The notes under the pieces are model-generated. The model had not been told where the DNA came from and searched no databases. It was given only the letters and a program-made list of their open reading frames with translations. DNA of 8,597 nucleotides from Rhodospirillaceae bacterium (GTDB taxonomy: Bacteria > Pseudomonadota > Alphaproteobacteria > CADEGL01): the NCBI GenBank assembly GCA_018699755.1, contig JABIRQ010000382.1, positions 1-8,597 on the forward strand, written 5' to 3'. The translations under genes and the position numbers were made by a program. Shown piece by piece: positions 1 through 5,213 of this stretch (position 1 is its first letter; the number at the start of each line of letters is the position of its first letter).

Positions 1-720
1 CGCCAGCGCCGCCACGCCTTGACCCAGGTCGAAACGGCGCGCGAGCGTGCCAACCTGGCCCGCTATTTCTCGCCCAACATGGTCGAGTCCCTGGCGACGG
101 CGGACAGCGCCCTGGGCGAGGCGCGCAGCCAGCGGATCGCCGTCTTGTTCGCCGACATGGTCGGCTTCACCAGCCTTTCGGAGCAGCTGAATCCAGCCGA
201 AACCATGGCCCTGCTGCGCGCGTTCCACGGCCGCATGGCCGAGCTGGTCTTCGCCCATGGCGGCACCCTCGACAAGTATATCGGCGACGCGGTGATGGCG
301 ACCTTCGGCACCCCGGCGCCCGGGCCGCAGGACGCGGCCAACGCCTTCGCCTGCGCCCTGGCCATGGACGCGGAACTGGCCGCCTGGAGCCGGGAGCGGG
401 AGGCGGCCGGCGCGCCGCCCGTCCGGGCCGGCATCGGTCTGCATTTCGGCCCGGTCCTGATGGGCGATATCGGCGACGCGCGGCGGTTGGAATTCGCCGT
501 GATCGGCGACACGGTCAATGTCGCGGCCCGGCTGGAGGGCCTGACCCGCGAGCTGGAAGCCGCCATCGTCGCCAGCGACGATCTGGTGCGGGAGGCGCGC
601 GGTCAGGCCGGCGGCAGCCTGGCCGAGTTGGAGGGCTTCGCGCTCCGTGAAGACCAGCATCTGCGCGGCAGGGCAGGGGTGGTCCGGATCTGGGTGCGGG
701 GGCCCGCCGCTCAGGATTGA
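1..720 (+). CDS. Class III adenylate/guanylate cyclase, catalytic C-terminus (5' partial)
   Basis: This is the catalytic end of a nucleotide cyclase that makes cAMP (less likely cGMP) from the nucleoside triphosphate. The frame is open from base 1, so the true start and any sensory or membrane part lie upstream. A TTG at 19 is only an internal codon. Numbering from that codon, an N-terminal helix (about 1-25, with ARYFSPNMVESLA) is typical of the linker just before cyclase domains. The catalytic domain follows at about 37-190. It has metal-binding Asp46 in FADMVGF, Asp90 in DKYIGDAVMA with base-contacting Lys86, and Asn167/Arg171 in GDTVNVAARLE, the transition-state residues. All expected catalytic residues are present, so the domain looks active. 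The position that usually holds Asp or Thr for base selection is Ala160 (EFAVIGD). This variant is, to my recollection, frequent in alphaproteobacterial cyclases. The last 10 bp overlap the convergent CBS gene. Family assignment is secure; the input signal is unknown. Confidence 0.93.
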   Translation, partial: RQRRHALTQVETARERANLARYFSPNMVESLATADSALGEARSQRIAVLFADMVGFTSLSEQLNPAETMALLRAFHGRMAELVFAHGGTLDKYIGDAVMATFGTPAPGPQDAANAFACALAMDAELAAWSREREAAGAPPVRAGIGLHFGPVLMGDIGDARRLEFAVIGDTVNVAARLEGLTRELEAAIVASDDLVREARGQAGGSLAELEGFALREDQHLRGRAGVVRIWVRGPAAQD

Positions 721-1139
721 ATGAAAAGCTGGAGCTGTTCGATGACGTGCTCCTGCTCGCTGATGATACTTTTCACCAGATCGCCGATCGAGACCAGGCC
801 GACAAGCTTGTCGTATTCGACGATCGGCAGATGGCGGATGCGGCGCTCGGTCATGAGTTCCATGCAGGCTTCGACCGTGTCGTCCAGTTGGGCGGAGACG
901 ATGGGCGCGGACATGATTTCGCGCACGGCCGTGCCGGGCGAGGTTCGGCCCTTCAGATAGACGTTCCGGGTGTAATCGCGCTCGCTCAGGATTCCGATGG
1001 GCTGGTTGCCCTCGATCACCACGAGGGCGCCGATATCGCGCTCCGCCATGATCCGGATCGCGTCCAAGACGGAATCGCTGGGCTGGATCGTCCAGACTTG
1101 GTTTCCCTTGTTTCTCAGCAGTTGTCGAACAATGGCCAT
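711..1139 (-). CDS. Two-CBS-domain protein
   Basis: A 142-residue protein made almost entirely of a CBS pair (Bateman module). Such modules usually bind adenine nucleotides or S-adenosyl ligands and act as energy-state sensors; the partner of free-standing versions like this is generally unknown. CBS1 spans about 14-63 (DIGALVVIEG then GILSERDYTR) and CBS2 about 77-127 (RRIRHLPIVE then GLVSIGDLVK). A short C-terminal helix follows. There is no signal peptide or membrane segment, so it should be cytosolic. The frame is open to 1190, but I chose the ATG at 1139. It has a GGAG Shine-Dalgarno at 1147-1150 with a 7 nt spacer, and homologues of this size begin at this kind of MAIVRQLL sequence. The gene is monocistronic, with a long gap upstream. 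Its stop lies inside the end of the convergent cyclase gene. A link to cyclic-nucleotide signalling is only suggested by proximity. Confidence 0.93.
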   Translation of the reverse strand: MAIVRQLLRNKGNQVWTIQPSDSVLDAIRIMAERDIGALVVIEGNQPIGILSERDYTRNVYLKGRTSPGTAVREIMSAPIVSAQLDDTVEACMELMTERRIRHLPIVEYDKLVGLVSIGDLVKSIISEQEHVIEQLQLFIQS

Positions 1140-1206
1140 GCTTTGTCTCCATTCCCGGCGGTCGCGCCTCGATGAACGAAGGGCACACACAACCGATAAA
1201 CCAAGG

Positions 1207-1235
1207 AACCCCGCGACCGTTCGGTGCGCGGGGTT
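1207..1235. repeat. Inverted repeat, 9 bp perfect stem
   Basis: The arms AACCCCGCG (1207-1215) and CGCGGGGTT (1227-1235) are exactly complementary. The loop contains a further ACC/GGT pairing closed by GTTC. It would form a very stable hairpin in either transcript. Neither side has a T-run (minus-strand downstream reads CCTTGGTTTATC), so it is not a canonical intrinsic terminator. It lies about 68 bp upstream of the CBS start codon, close to where that gene's promoter or leader should be. Confidence 0.6.
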
Positions 1236-1264
1236 CAGGTTTCCAGGGCTCTAACGCCCGAAGT

Positions 1265-1278
1265 CGCCATCGATGGCG
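1265..1278. repeat. Perfect 14 bp palindrome
   Basis: CGCCATCGATGGCG reads identically on both strands and is centred between 1271 and 1272. A gapless symmetric site suits a dimeric DNA-binding protein better than an RNA hairpin. No regulator gene is adjacent, and a chance occurrence in GC-rich DNA is possible. Confidence 0.4.
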
Positions 1279-1288
1279 CACTCATTCT

Positions 1289-1325
1289 CCAACCCGACAT
1301 CCGCTTCGCGGACGTCTCGGGTTGG
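1289..1325. repeat. Inverted repeat, 9 bp outer stem plus inner stem
   Basis: CCAACCCGA (1289-1297) pairs perfectly with TCGGGTTGG (1317-1325). An inner stem TCCGC/GCGGA (1300-1304 with 1308-1312) is closed by a three-base loop. On the plus strand the stem is followed by a T-rich but interrupted stretch (1331-1350), which could act as a weak terminator in that direction. No gene in the window would need one there. Confidence 0.55.
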
Positions 1326-1353
1326 ATCCGTTGTTGCTTTGTCCGGTTTTGAA

Positions 1354-1401
1354 CGGCTCGGCCCCGCAAGGCCGAACGCCGGGATCGCGCTAGCCGAGCC
1401 G
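1354..1401. repeat. Long-range inverted repeat with competing internal hairpin
   Basis: CGGCTCGGC (1354-1362) is exactly complementary to GCCGAGCCG (1393-1401). The first arm can instead pair locally: CGGCC at 1359-1363 with GGCCG at 1370-1374. The two structures are mutually exclusive, an arrangement seen in attenuators and riboregulators. Here function is only inferred from geometry, and the stop codon of the possible 19-codon frame (1390-1392) falls between the arms. Confidence 0.45.
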
Positions 1402-1449
1402 CGGCCCCACGCTTCCGCGAGGCCTCCACGAACTGTCGGGCGGATTCAT
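1390..1449 (-). CDS. Possible 19-residue leader peptide
   Basis: An ATG at 1449 is preceded on the minus strand by a perfect AGGAGG (1461-1466) with an 11 nt spacer, somewhat long but workable. The frame runs 19 codons to TAG at 1390-1392 and would give MNPPDSSWRPRGSVGPRLG. There is no run of one amino acid that would suggest classical attenuation. The frame is followed directly by the strong inverted repeats at 1354-1401 and 1289-1325, the layout of a leader peptide with structured RNA, but no structural gene follows until the CBS gene about 250 bp on. It could well be chance. The purine-rich Shine-Dalgarno is the only positive evidence. Confidence 0.15.
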   Translation of the reverse strand: MNPPDSSWRPRGSVGPRLG

Positions 1450-1463
1450 GCTTGTCGCACCCT

Positions 1464-1487
1464 CCTGTCTCGGTTCCTCGAGACGGG
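1464..1487. repeat. Inverted repeat overlapping an AGGAGG motif
   Basis: GTCTCG (1467-1472) pairs with CGAGAC (1479-1484). The stem extends outward to 1464/1487 through one G-T pair, giving nine pairs with a six-base loop. On the minus strand the 3' side of the stem contains the first half of the AGGAGG at 1461-1466, so folding could partly hide that ribosome site. Confidence 0.4.
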
Positions 1488-1600
1488 TCCGAGGCGAGAT
1501 GCCAAGCCCTGACGGGTTCGGCGAATGCCCGGAAGCATCCGCCGCACTCGCGACGACGCCGTCCCTATAATTCCTCGTCCTGAATACCGGGATAGTCAAG

Positions 1601-1625
1601 GCCCGATCGAATCTTTCTGTCGGGC
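1601..1625 (-). terminator. Weak hairpin after the AcnX operon
   Basis: GCCCGA (1601-1606) and TCGGGC (1620-1625) form a six-pair stem with a 13-base loop, 8 bp beyond the stop codon of the AcnX small subunit. No T-tract follows on the minus strand (it continues CTTGACTATCC), so if termination happens here it is probably inefficient or Rho-assisted. The call rests on position more than sequence. Confidence 0.2.
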
Positions 1626-1632
1626 GGCTTCC

Positions 1633-2052
1633 CTATCCGGCGCGCTCCACCGTCACCAATCCTGCCGCCGGATCGACCGTCACCCGGTCGCCGGTCCGGA
1701 TCAGTTCGGTCACGTCGCCCTCGGCGAAACGGTCGCACAGGGCCATGCCGGCCAACGCGCCGCCCTGGGCCAGGATCGGATTGATGCGGTTGAACAGGAT
1801 CGCCTTGGGGGCCATGCCGCGGGCCTTCATCTCGTGCAGCATCCAGGCCGAGGCGACGCCGCCCTTGGCGGTGTTCACGACGAGGATCTTGTCGACATAG
1901 CTTTTCCCGAACAGCTTATGCGCCGGGCGCGAGAAGACGCCCGCGATCCGGTCGAGATCGTAACGGGCGGAGAAATTGTCGTCGGTCACCAGCGCCTCGC
2001 CCGTGACGTTCGGACCAACCCCTGGGTGGCAGCGGAGTTCCTTTGTGGCCAT
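1633..2052 (-). CDS. Aconitase X small subunit (swivelling domain, DUF126 family)
   Basis: A 139-residue protein matching the free-standing swivelling domain of aconitase X, the mobile beta/alpha domain that closes over the active site carried by the large subunit. The stretch VNTAKGGVASAW (59-70) sits where the family's substrate-gripping G-x-G-S loop belongs. ILFNRINPILAQGGALAGM (85-103) and a final TGDRVTVDPAAGLVTV strand are typical of the family. The expected GS dipeptide is replaced by GGVAS, so the role of Ser68 as the catalytic or binding serine is uncertain. The ATG overlaps the large-subunit stop by one base (TGATG), implying coupled translation and a heteromeric enzyme. This is the last gene of the operon. 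The family call is strong; the substrate is unknown. Confidence 0.88.
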   Translation of the reverse strand: MATKELRCHPGVGPNVTGEALVTDDNFSARYDLDRIAGVFSRPAHKLFGKSYVDKILVVNTAKGGVASAWMLHEMKARGMAPKAILFNRINPILAQGGALAGMALCDRFAEGDVTELIRTGDRVTVDPAAGLVTVERAG

Positions 2053-3296
2053 CACACGATTTCTCCCGCCACGGCCGAAGCGACGCAATCCGCCATGCTC
2101 GCCAGGGTCGGCTTGTAGCCGTAGCCGCCGATGATGTTGACCAGCTTGGCGGAATTGGTCAGCAGACGGGTCCAGCCGTTGGCCTCGGCCATTTCCCGCG
2201 CATAGCTCTGATAGAAGCACATGCCCTGCAGGAACAACGCGCCGGAGGCTTCGATCCGCGCGGCCAGGCCCAGCCGCCGGGCGTCGGCGGCCACGGCGGG
2301 CGAGGTGACGGCCAATAGCGTCGTCGCGGGATGAATCCGCTTGCCGTCCAGCATCTCCGCCAAGTCGCGCAGCTCGACGAGCGAGAGCTGGGGCGCCGAG
2401 AAGACGACCACGTCGACCTTCTCGCCCCTGGCGCCGTATTCGCCGTAGACCGCCTCGAAATCCGCCGCGCCGATTTCCTCCGCTTCCAAGGCGGCCGGGT
2501 CGCAGACGGCGGCGATATTCGGGGCCTCCGGCGTCACGCCGATCAGGTGGAAGAGGGGAACGGAGCCGAAGCTCGCCATCGCCGCGCCCATATGCTTGAG
2601 GTCGTCCGAGCCGGGCACGGCCGCGATTCCCTCGATCGCCGGCACCTCCCAATAGGAGCCGGCGCGCTTGCCGAGGATCGCGCCCAACGCGCCCCAATCG
2701 GCCAGCCCACCGGGTTGGTGCGTCACGCGAAAGCGTTTGGTCGCGCGCCGGTTCTCGTCCAGATGCAGCCCGTAGCGCGGGGTCCGTCCGGTCAGCCCGG
2801 CGGCCAGGGCCGAGGGCCCGCCCTCGAAATTGGAGCGCGCGCCCAGCACGCTGTTGGAATAGATCACCACCCCGGTATCGCCATAGGCCAGATGCTCGCC
2901 CCGCACCGGCGGCATGATGGTCTGATAGTTGATGCAGGTGTCCGTCATCAGGATGCCCAGGGCCTCGAAGGCCGCGATGGCCCGGCGTTCCAACGCCGCC
3001 ATCGCATCGGTCTGACCCAGGGTGCGGTAATGGTCGAAATCGATGCCGCGCGGATCGGTGATCATGGGAATGCGGACCCGGCGCTCCGCTTCGGGATGGG
3101 CCGCCAGCCCCTCGACGAAACCGACCCCGGCCTCGCCCAGGGATTCCGTGTCGGCCATCATATGGGCCTGGACGACGGGCACGAAATCCTCGGCGTCGAA
3201 GAACCGGCCGACCTGGATCATATGGTCCATGGCCCAGCGGCGCGGCTCGCCCTCCTCGCCGGCCAGCATGGCCTCTTCGTGTTCGGTCAGCTTCAT
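2052..3296 (-). CDS. Aconitase X catalytic (large) subunit
   Basis: A 414-residue large subunit of aconitase X (DUF521 family), an aconitase-superfamily hydro-lyase. Characterised relatives dehydrate cis-3-hydroxy-L-proline in bacteria or mevalonate 5-phosphate in archaea, using an iron-sulfur centre. The family core is clear: TDTCINYQ with Cys121, YSNSVLGARSN then EGGPSALAAGLTGRTP (146-173), DLKHMGAAMASFG (232-244), LFHLIGVTPEAP (248-259), Cys360 in QGMCF, TNSAK (380-384) and Cys404 near the end. Two family motifs are altered as I recall them: the G-C/x-P-H segment reads SAPQ (300-303), and the D-T-C segment reads GMC (358-360). One potential cluster ligand is therefore absent, while Cys121 and Cys360 remain. 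The start codon overlaps the NUDIX stop (ATGA), which fixes it. This fits the split-subunit form of the enzyme. Hydroxyproline catabolism is possible, but no proline racemase, transporter or reductase of that pathway is adjacent. Confidence 0.9.
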   Translation of the reverse strand: MKLTEHEEAMLAGEEGEPRRWAMDHMIQVGRFFDAEDFVPVVQAHMMADTESLGEAGVGFVEGLAAHPEAERRVRIPMITDPRGIDFDHYRTLGQTDAMAALERRAIAAFEALGILMTDTCINYQTIMPPVRGEHLAYGDTGVVIYSNSVLGARSNFEGGPSALAAGLTGRTPRYGLHLDENRRATKRFRVTHQPGGLADWGALGAILGKRAGSYWEVPAIEGIAAVPGSDDLKHMGAAMASFGSVPLFHLIGVTPEAPNIAAVCDPAALEAEEIGAADFEAVYGEYGARGEKVDVVVFSAPQLSLVELRDLAEMLDGKRIHPATTLLAVTSPAVAADARRLGLAARIEASGALFLQGMCFYQSYAREMAEANGWTRLLTNSAKLVNIIGGYGYKPTLASMADCVASAVAGEIV

Positions 3297-3751
3297 TCGT
3301 CCCCCTCGATACCCGCCACCCGGTCGCGCGCCAGGCGGATGATGCGCTCGGTCTCGTCCCACATGCCGTAATCCGCGATCCGGGCGATGGGCGCCCAGAT
3401 CGCTTCGGATGCGTCGTCTCCCGCGACCGGCTCGCCGCCGCGCCACAGGGCGACGAAATCGATCAATGTGTAGTGGAAGGCGACCGCGCCCGCGTCGTCG
3501 CGCCGGATCGAATCGATCACGGCGATCTGCTCGACCAGTTCCACGTCCAGGCCGGTTTCCTCGCGCACCTCGCGCAGGGCGGCCTCGGCCAAGGTCTCGC
3601 CGACATGCTGGGCGCCGCCCGGAATACTCCAATGGCCCTGGCTCGGCGGCTTGGCGCGGCGCACCAGCAGGACCTCGTCGCCCCGCGGGACGCCCCGCAG
3701 AACGACAACGCCGACGCCGACGAAGGGGCGGTCTGGGTAATCGCGTTTCAT
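3293..3751 (-). CDS. NUDIX hydrolase
   Basis: A 152-residue NUDIX pyrophosphohydrolase that cleaves a nucleoside diphosphate linked to another moiety. The complete Nudix box lies at 46-68: Gly46, Glu52, Arg60-Glu61, Glu64-Glu65, Gly67. These are the metal-binding and catalytic residues, all intact. It follows the WSIPGG strand usual in the ADP-ribose pyrophosphatase/MutT-like group. The sequence does not reveal whether the substrate is ADP-ribose, an oxidised nucleotide or something else. The frame is open to 3925, but that extension runs into the divergent reductase gene. The ATG at 3751, giving MKRDYPDRPFVGVGVVV, matches the normal N-terminus, though its ribosome site is weak. It is the first gene of the AcnX operon and is translationally coupled to the large subunit through ATGA. 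The coupling suggests the NUDIX enzyme serves the same process or protects it, which is inference. Confidence 0.9.
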   Translation of the reverse strand: MKRDYPDRPFVGVGVVVLRGVPRGDEVLLVRRAKPPSQGHWSIPGGAQHVGETLAEAALREVREETGLDVELVEQIAVIDSIRRDDAGAVAFHYTLIDFVALWRGGEPVAGDDASEAIWAPIARIADYGMWDETERIIRLARDRVAGIEGDE

Positions 3752-3772
3752 ATAGGGCGATCCAAGCAAGCC

Positions 3773-3801
3773 TTGACCGATCTTTCCAGCCGTTTCTATG
3801 G
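3773..3801 (+). promoter_or_regulatory. Sigma-70-type promoter of the ferredoxin reductase gene
   Basis: TTGACC at 3773-3778 (preceded by CC) and CTATGG at 3796-3801 are separated by exactly 17 bases. This is close to the CTTGAC-N17-CTATAT pattern known for housekeeping promoters in alphaproteobacteria. A start site near 3808 would leave a leader of about 23 nt. That leader contains GGAGG at 3819-3823, 7 nt before the reductase ATG. No equally good promoter was found on the minus strand for the NUDIX/AcnX operon in the same 79 bp gap. Confidence 0.5.
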
Positions 3802-3830
3802 TCCGGACCCAATAAGGTGGAGGCGAACGG

Positions 3831-5057
3831 ATGAGTGGGTCGGATTCAATCGTGATCGCGGGGGCGGCCCAGGCCGGCGGCCGCGCGGCCCAGGCCATGC
3901 GCGGCGCGGGCTTCGAGGGTCGCATCCTGCTGATCGGCGAGGAGACTTGGCTGCCCTACGAGCGTCCGCCCTTGTCCAAAGCCCTGATCGTCGAGGGCGG
4001 TGGGCATGAGACCGTGCACCTGCACGATCCCGACTATTACGAGAGCCACCGGATCGAGACCCTGCTGGGCGCGCCGGTCGAGAGCATCGACCTGGCCGCC
4101 CGCACGGTGCGCGTGGACGGCGGCGATATCGCCTATGACCGCCTGCTGCTGACCACGGGCGCGCGGGTCCGCCGCCTGCCCGTGCCGGGGGCCGATCTGC
4201 CCGGCGTGCATTACCTCCGCACCCTCGACGACTCCTTCGCCATCCGCGATTCGCTCGTGCCCGGCGCGCGGGTGGCGGTGGTCGGCGGCGGTTTCATCGG
4301 CCTAGAGATCGCGGCCAGCGCGCGCAAGCGCGGCTGCGCGGTCACGGTGATCGAGGCGACCGACCGGTTGATGGGCCGCGCCGTCGCGCCCGAGATCGGA
4401 AACTGGTTCGCGGAGATGCACCGCGCCAAGGGCGTCGATATCCGTCTGGGCGCGGGGGTCGAACGGTTCGGCGGCGAAGGGAAGCTGGAGCATGTCGCCC
4501 TGGTCGGCGGCGAGGAAATCCCCTGCGACCTGGCCATCGTCGGCATCGGCATCATTCCCAATTCGGAGATCGCGCTGGAAGCCGGGCTTGAGGTCGAGAA
4601 CGGCATCGTCGTGGACGCCTTCGGCCGAACCGGCGATCCCCATATCTGGGCGGCCGGCGACGTCGCCAACCAGCCGAATGCCCTGCTGGGCCGCAACCTG
4701 CGCCTGGAAAGCTACGAGAACGCCCAGACCCAGGGCACCGCGGTCGGCGGCAACATGGTCTCGGACGAGGCCAAGGCCCACGAGGACCGTCTCTGGGTGT
4801 GGAGCGACCAGTTCGACGTGAACCTGCAGATGATCGGCCTGGCGGACGACTACGACCGGATCGTCCATCGCGGCGAACCGACGGAGGAGAGCTTCGCCGT
4901 CTTCTATCTCGCGAGCGGCAAGGTCGTCGCCGCCAACACGATCAACCTGGGCCGCGAAATGCGCACCATCGAACGCGTCGTCGCCGCCCGCGCCGAACTA
5001 TCGCCCGAACAACTAGCCGATCCGAGCGTGAACCTGCGGAAGTTGATGCGGGCGTAG
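3831..5057 (+). CDS. FAD/NADH-dependent ferredoxin reductase
   Basis: A 408-residue flavoprotein of the putidaredoxin/rhodocoxin reductase (BphA4-like) family. It passes electrons from NADH to a small ferredoxin that feeds a P450 or ring-hydroxylating oxygenase. In order it has an FAD Rossmann fold at the N-terminus, YERPPLSK (43-50), an NAD Rossmann fold with VGGGFIG (151-157) ending at Glu175 (acidic, favouring NADH over NADPH), the FAD-ribityl motif WAAGDVA (273-279) and a C-terminal domain with WSDQF (334-338). Length is normal. The first dinucleotide motif reads GAAQAG (11-16) rather than GxGxxG, an Ala in place of the second Gly; flavin binding may tolerate it. The start has a GGAGG ribosome site 7 nt upstream. 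The gene is transcribed alone, divergent from the NUDIX/AcnX operon, with no ferredoxin or oxygenase gene beside it, so its partner is unknown. Confidence 0.93.
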   Translation: MSGSDSIVIAGAAQAGGRAAQAMRGAGFEGRILLIGEETWLPYERPPLSKALIVEGGGHETVHLHDPDYYESHRIETLLGAPVESIDLAARTVRVDGGDIAYDRLLLTTGARVRRLPVPGADLPGVHYLRTLDDSFAIRDSLVPGARVAVVGGGFIGLEIAASARKRGCAVTVIEATDRLMGRAVAPEIGNWFAEMHRAKGVDIRLGAGVERFGGEGKLEHVALVGGEEIPCDLAIVGIGIIPNSEIALEAGLEVENGIVVDAFGRTGDPHIWAAGDVANQPNALLGRNLRLESYENAQTQGTAVGGNMVSDEAKAHEDRLWVWSDQFDVNLQMIGLADDYDRIVHRGEPTEESFAVFYLASGKVVAANTINLGREMRTIERVVAARAELSPEQLADPSVNLRKLMRA

Positions 5058-5062
5058 CAGTC

Positions 5063-5199
5063 AACCCTCACCCATAGGGAAAGGGTGGCGAGGCGCAGCT
5101 GAGCCGGGTGAGGGGTTCGGCATCGCCCGGGAGAAATCGGACCCCTCACCCTCCCATCGCGCTGCAATGGGCCCCTCCCTCTCCCTATGGGAGAGGGGT
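5063..5199. repeat. 137 bp imperfect palindrome (REP/BIME-like) between convergent genes
   Basis: The outer arms 5063-5085 and 5177-5199 match in inverted orientation at 20 of 23 positions. The inner arms 5106-5120 and 5137-5151 can form 15 consecutive pairs, two of them G-T, around a 16-base loop. A local 9 bp hairpin with a TAT loop sits at 5177-5197, and a CCCAT/ATGGG stem at 5153-5171. The CCCTCACCC, CCCATCGC and CCCTCTCCC modules resemble intergenic palindromic repeats dispersed in many proteobacterial genomes (from memory). It fills nearly all of the gap between the convergent reductase and paaJ stops, the usual place for such elements. Confidence 0.8.
5177..5197. terminator. 9 bp hairpin, probable bidirectional terminator
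   Basis: CCCTCTCCC and GGGAGAGGG pair perfectly around a three-base TAT loop. The hairpin lies 17 bp past the paaJ stop and about 120 bp past the reductase stop. There is no T-tract on either side, so any terminator activity would depend on the very stable stem, perhaps helped by Rho. It is part of the larger palindrome. Confidence 0.35.
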
Positions 5200-5213
5200 G
5201 TTCGCGTTGTCCT

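Larger units (their letters stand above)
1140..1632. other. 493 bp gene-poor region rich in inverted repeats
   Basis: This stretch separates the AcnX operon end (1633) from the CBS gene start (1139), both on the minus strand. Frames of 60-80 codons exist on both strands, but they lack ribosome sites and recognisable domains and have GC-rich shadow-like composition, so I do not call them genes. The region should hold the AcnX operon terminator and the CBS promoter, yet I could not find a clear -35/-10 pair for the latter. Its notable content is a run of perfect or near-perfect inverted repeats at 1207-1235, 1265-1278, 1289-1325, 1354-1401 and 1464-1487, listed separately. No tRNA, tmRNA, RNase P RNA or SRP RNA core motif was recognised. 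Confidence 0.6.

Noticed and set aside
1273..1512. 79-codon plus-strand frame in the intergenic gap
   Set aside because: No ribosome site before the ATG, Arg/Pro/Ser-rich composition typical of non-coding GC-rich DNA, no domain recognised, and it spans three of the inverted repeats.
1566..1571. Perfect TATAAT on the plus strand
   Set aside because: The hexamer 17 bp upstream is CGCACT, with no resemblance to a -35, and transcription would run antisense into the AcnX genes. On the minus strand a TTGACT lies 21 bp from AATTAT, which is too far for a normal promoter.
1140..1632. Possible tRNA, tmRNA, SRP RNA or RNase P RNA
   Set aside because: No T-loop GGTTCRA with a flanking acceptor stem, no proteolysis-tag frame, and no conserved RNase P or SRP core. 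A CCGGAAG-like string near 1530 lacks the rest of the SRP motif.
2331..3371. Long plus-strand frame opposite the AcnX large subunit
   Set aside because: It is the antisense shadow of a recognisable gene: His/Gly/Arg-rich, with no domain. Several similar long frames lie opposite paaJ and paaH.
3297..3812. N-terminal extension of the AcnX large-subunit frame
   Set aside because: This stretch is the NUDIX gene read in another frame; its Arg/Gly-rich translation is a shadow. The ATGA overlap at 3293-3296 fixes the true start.
3752..3925. N-terminal extension of the NUDIX frame to 3925
   Set aside because: It would overlap about 95 bp of the divergent reductase gene and erase the shared promoter gap, and the extra residues are Pro/Ala-rich with no family similarity.
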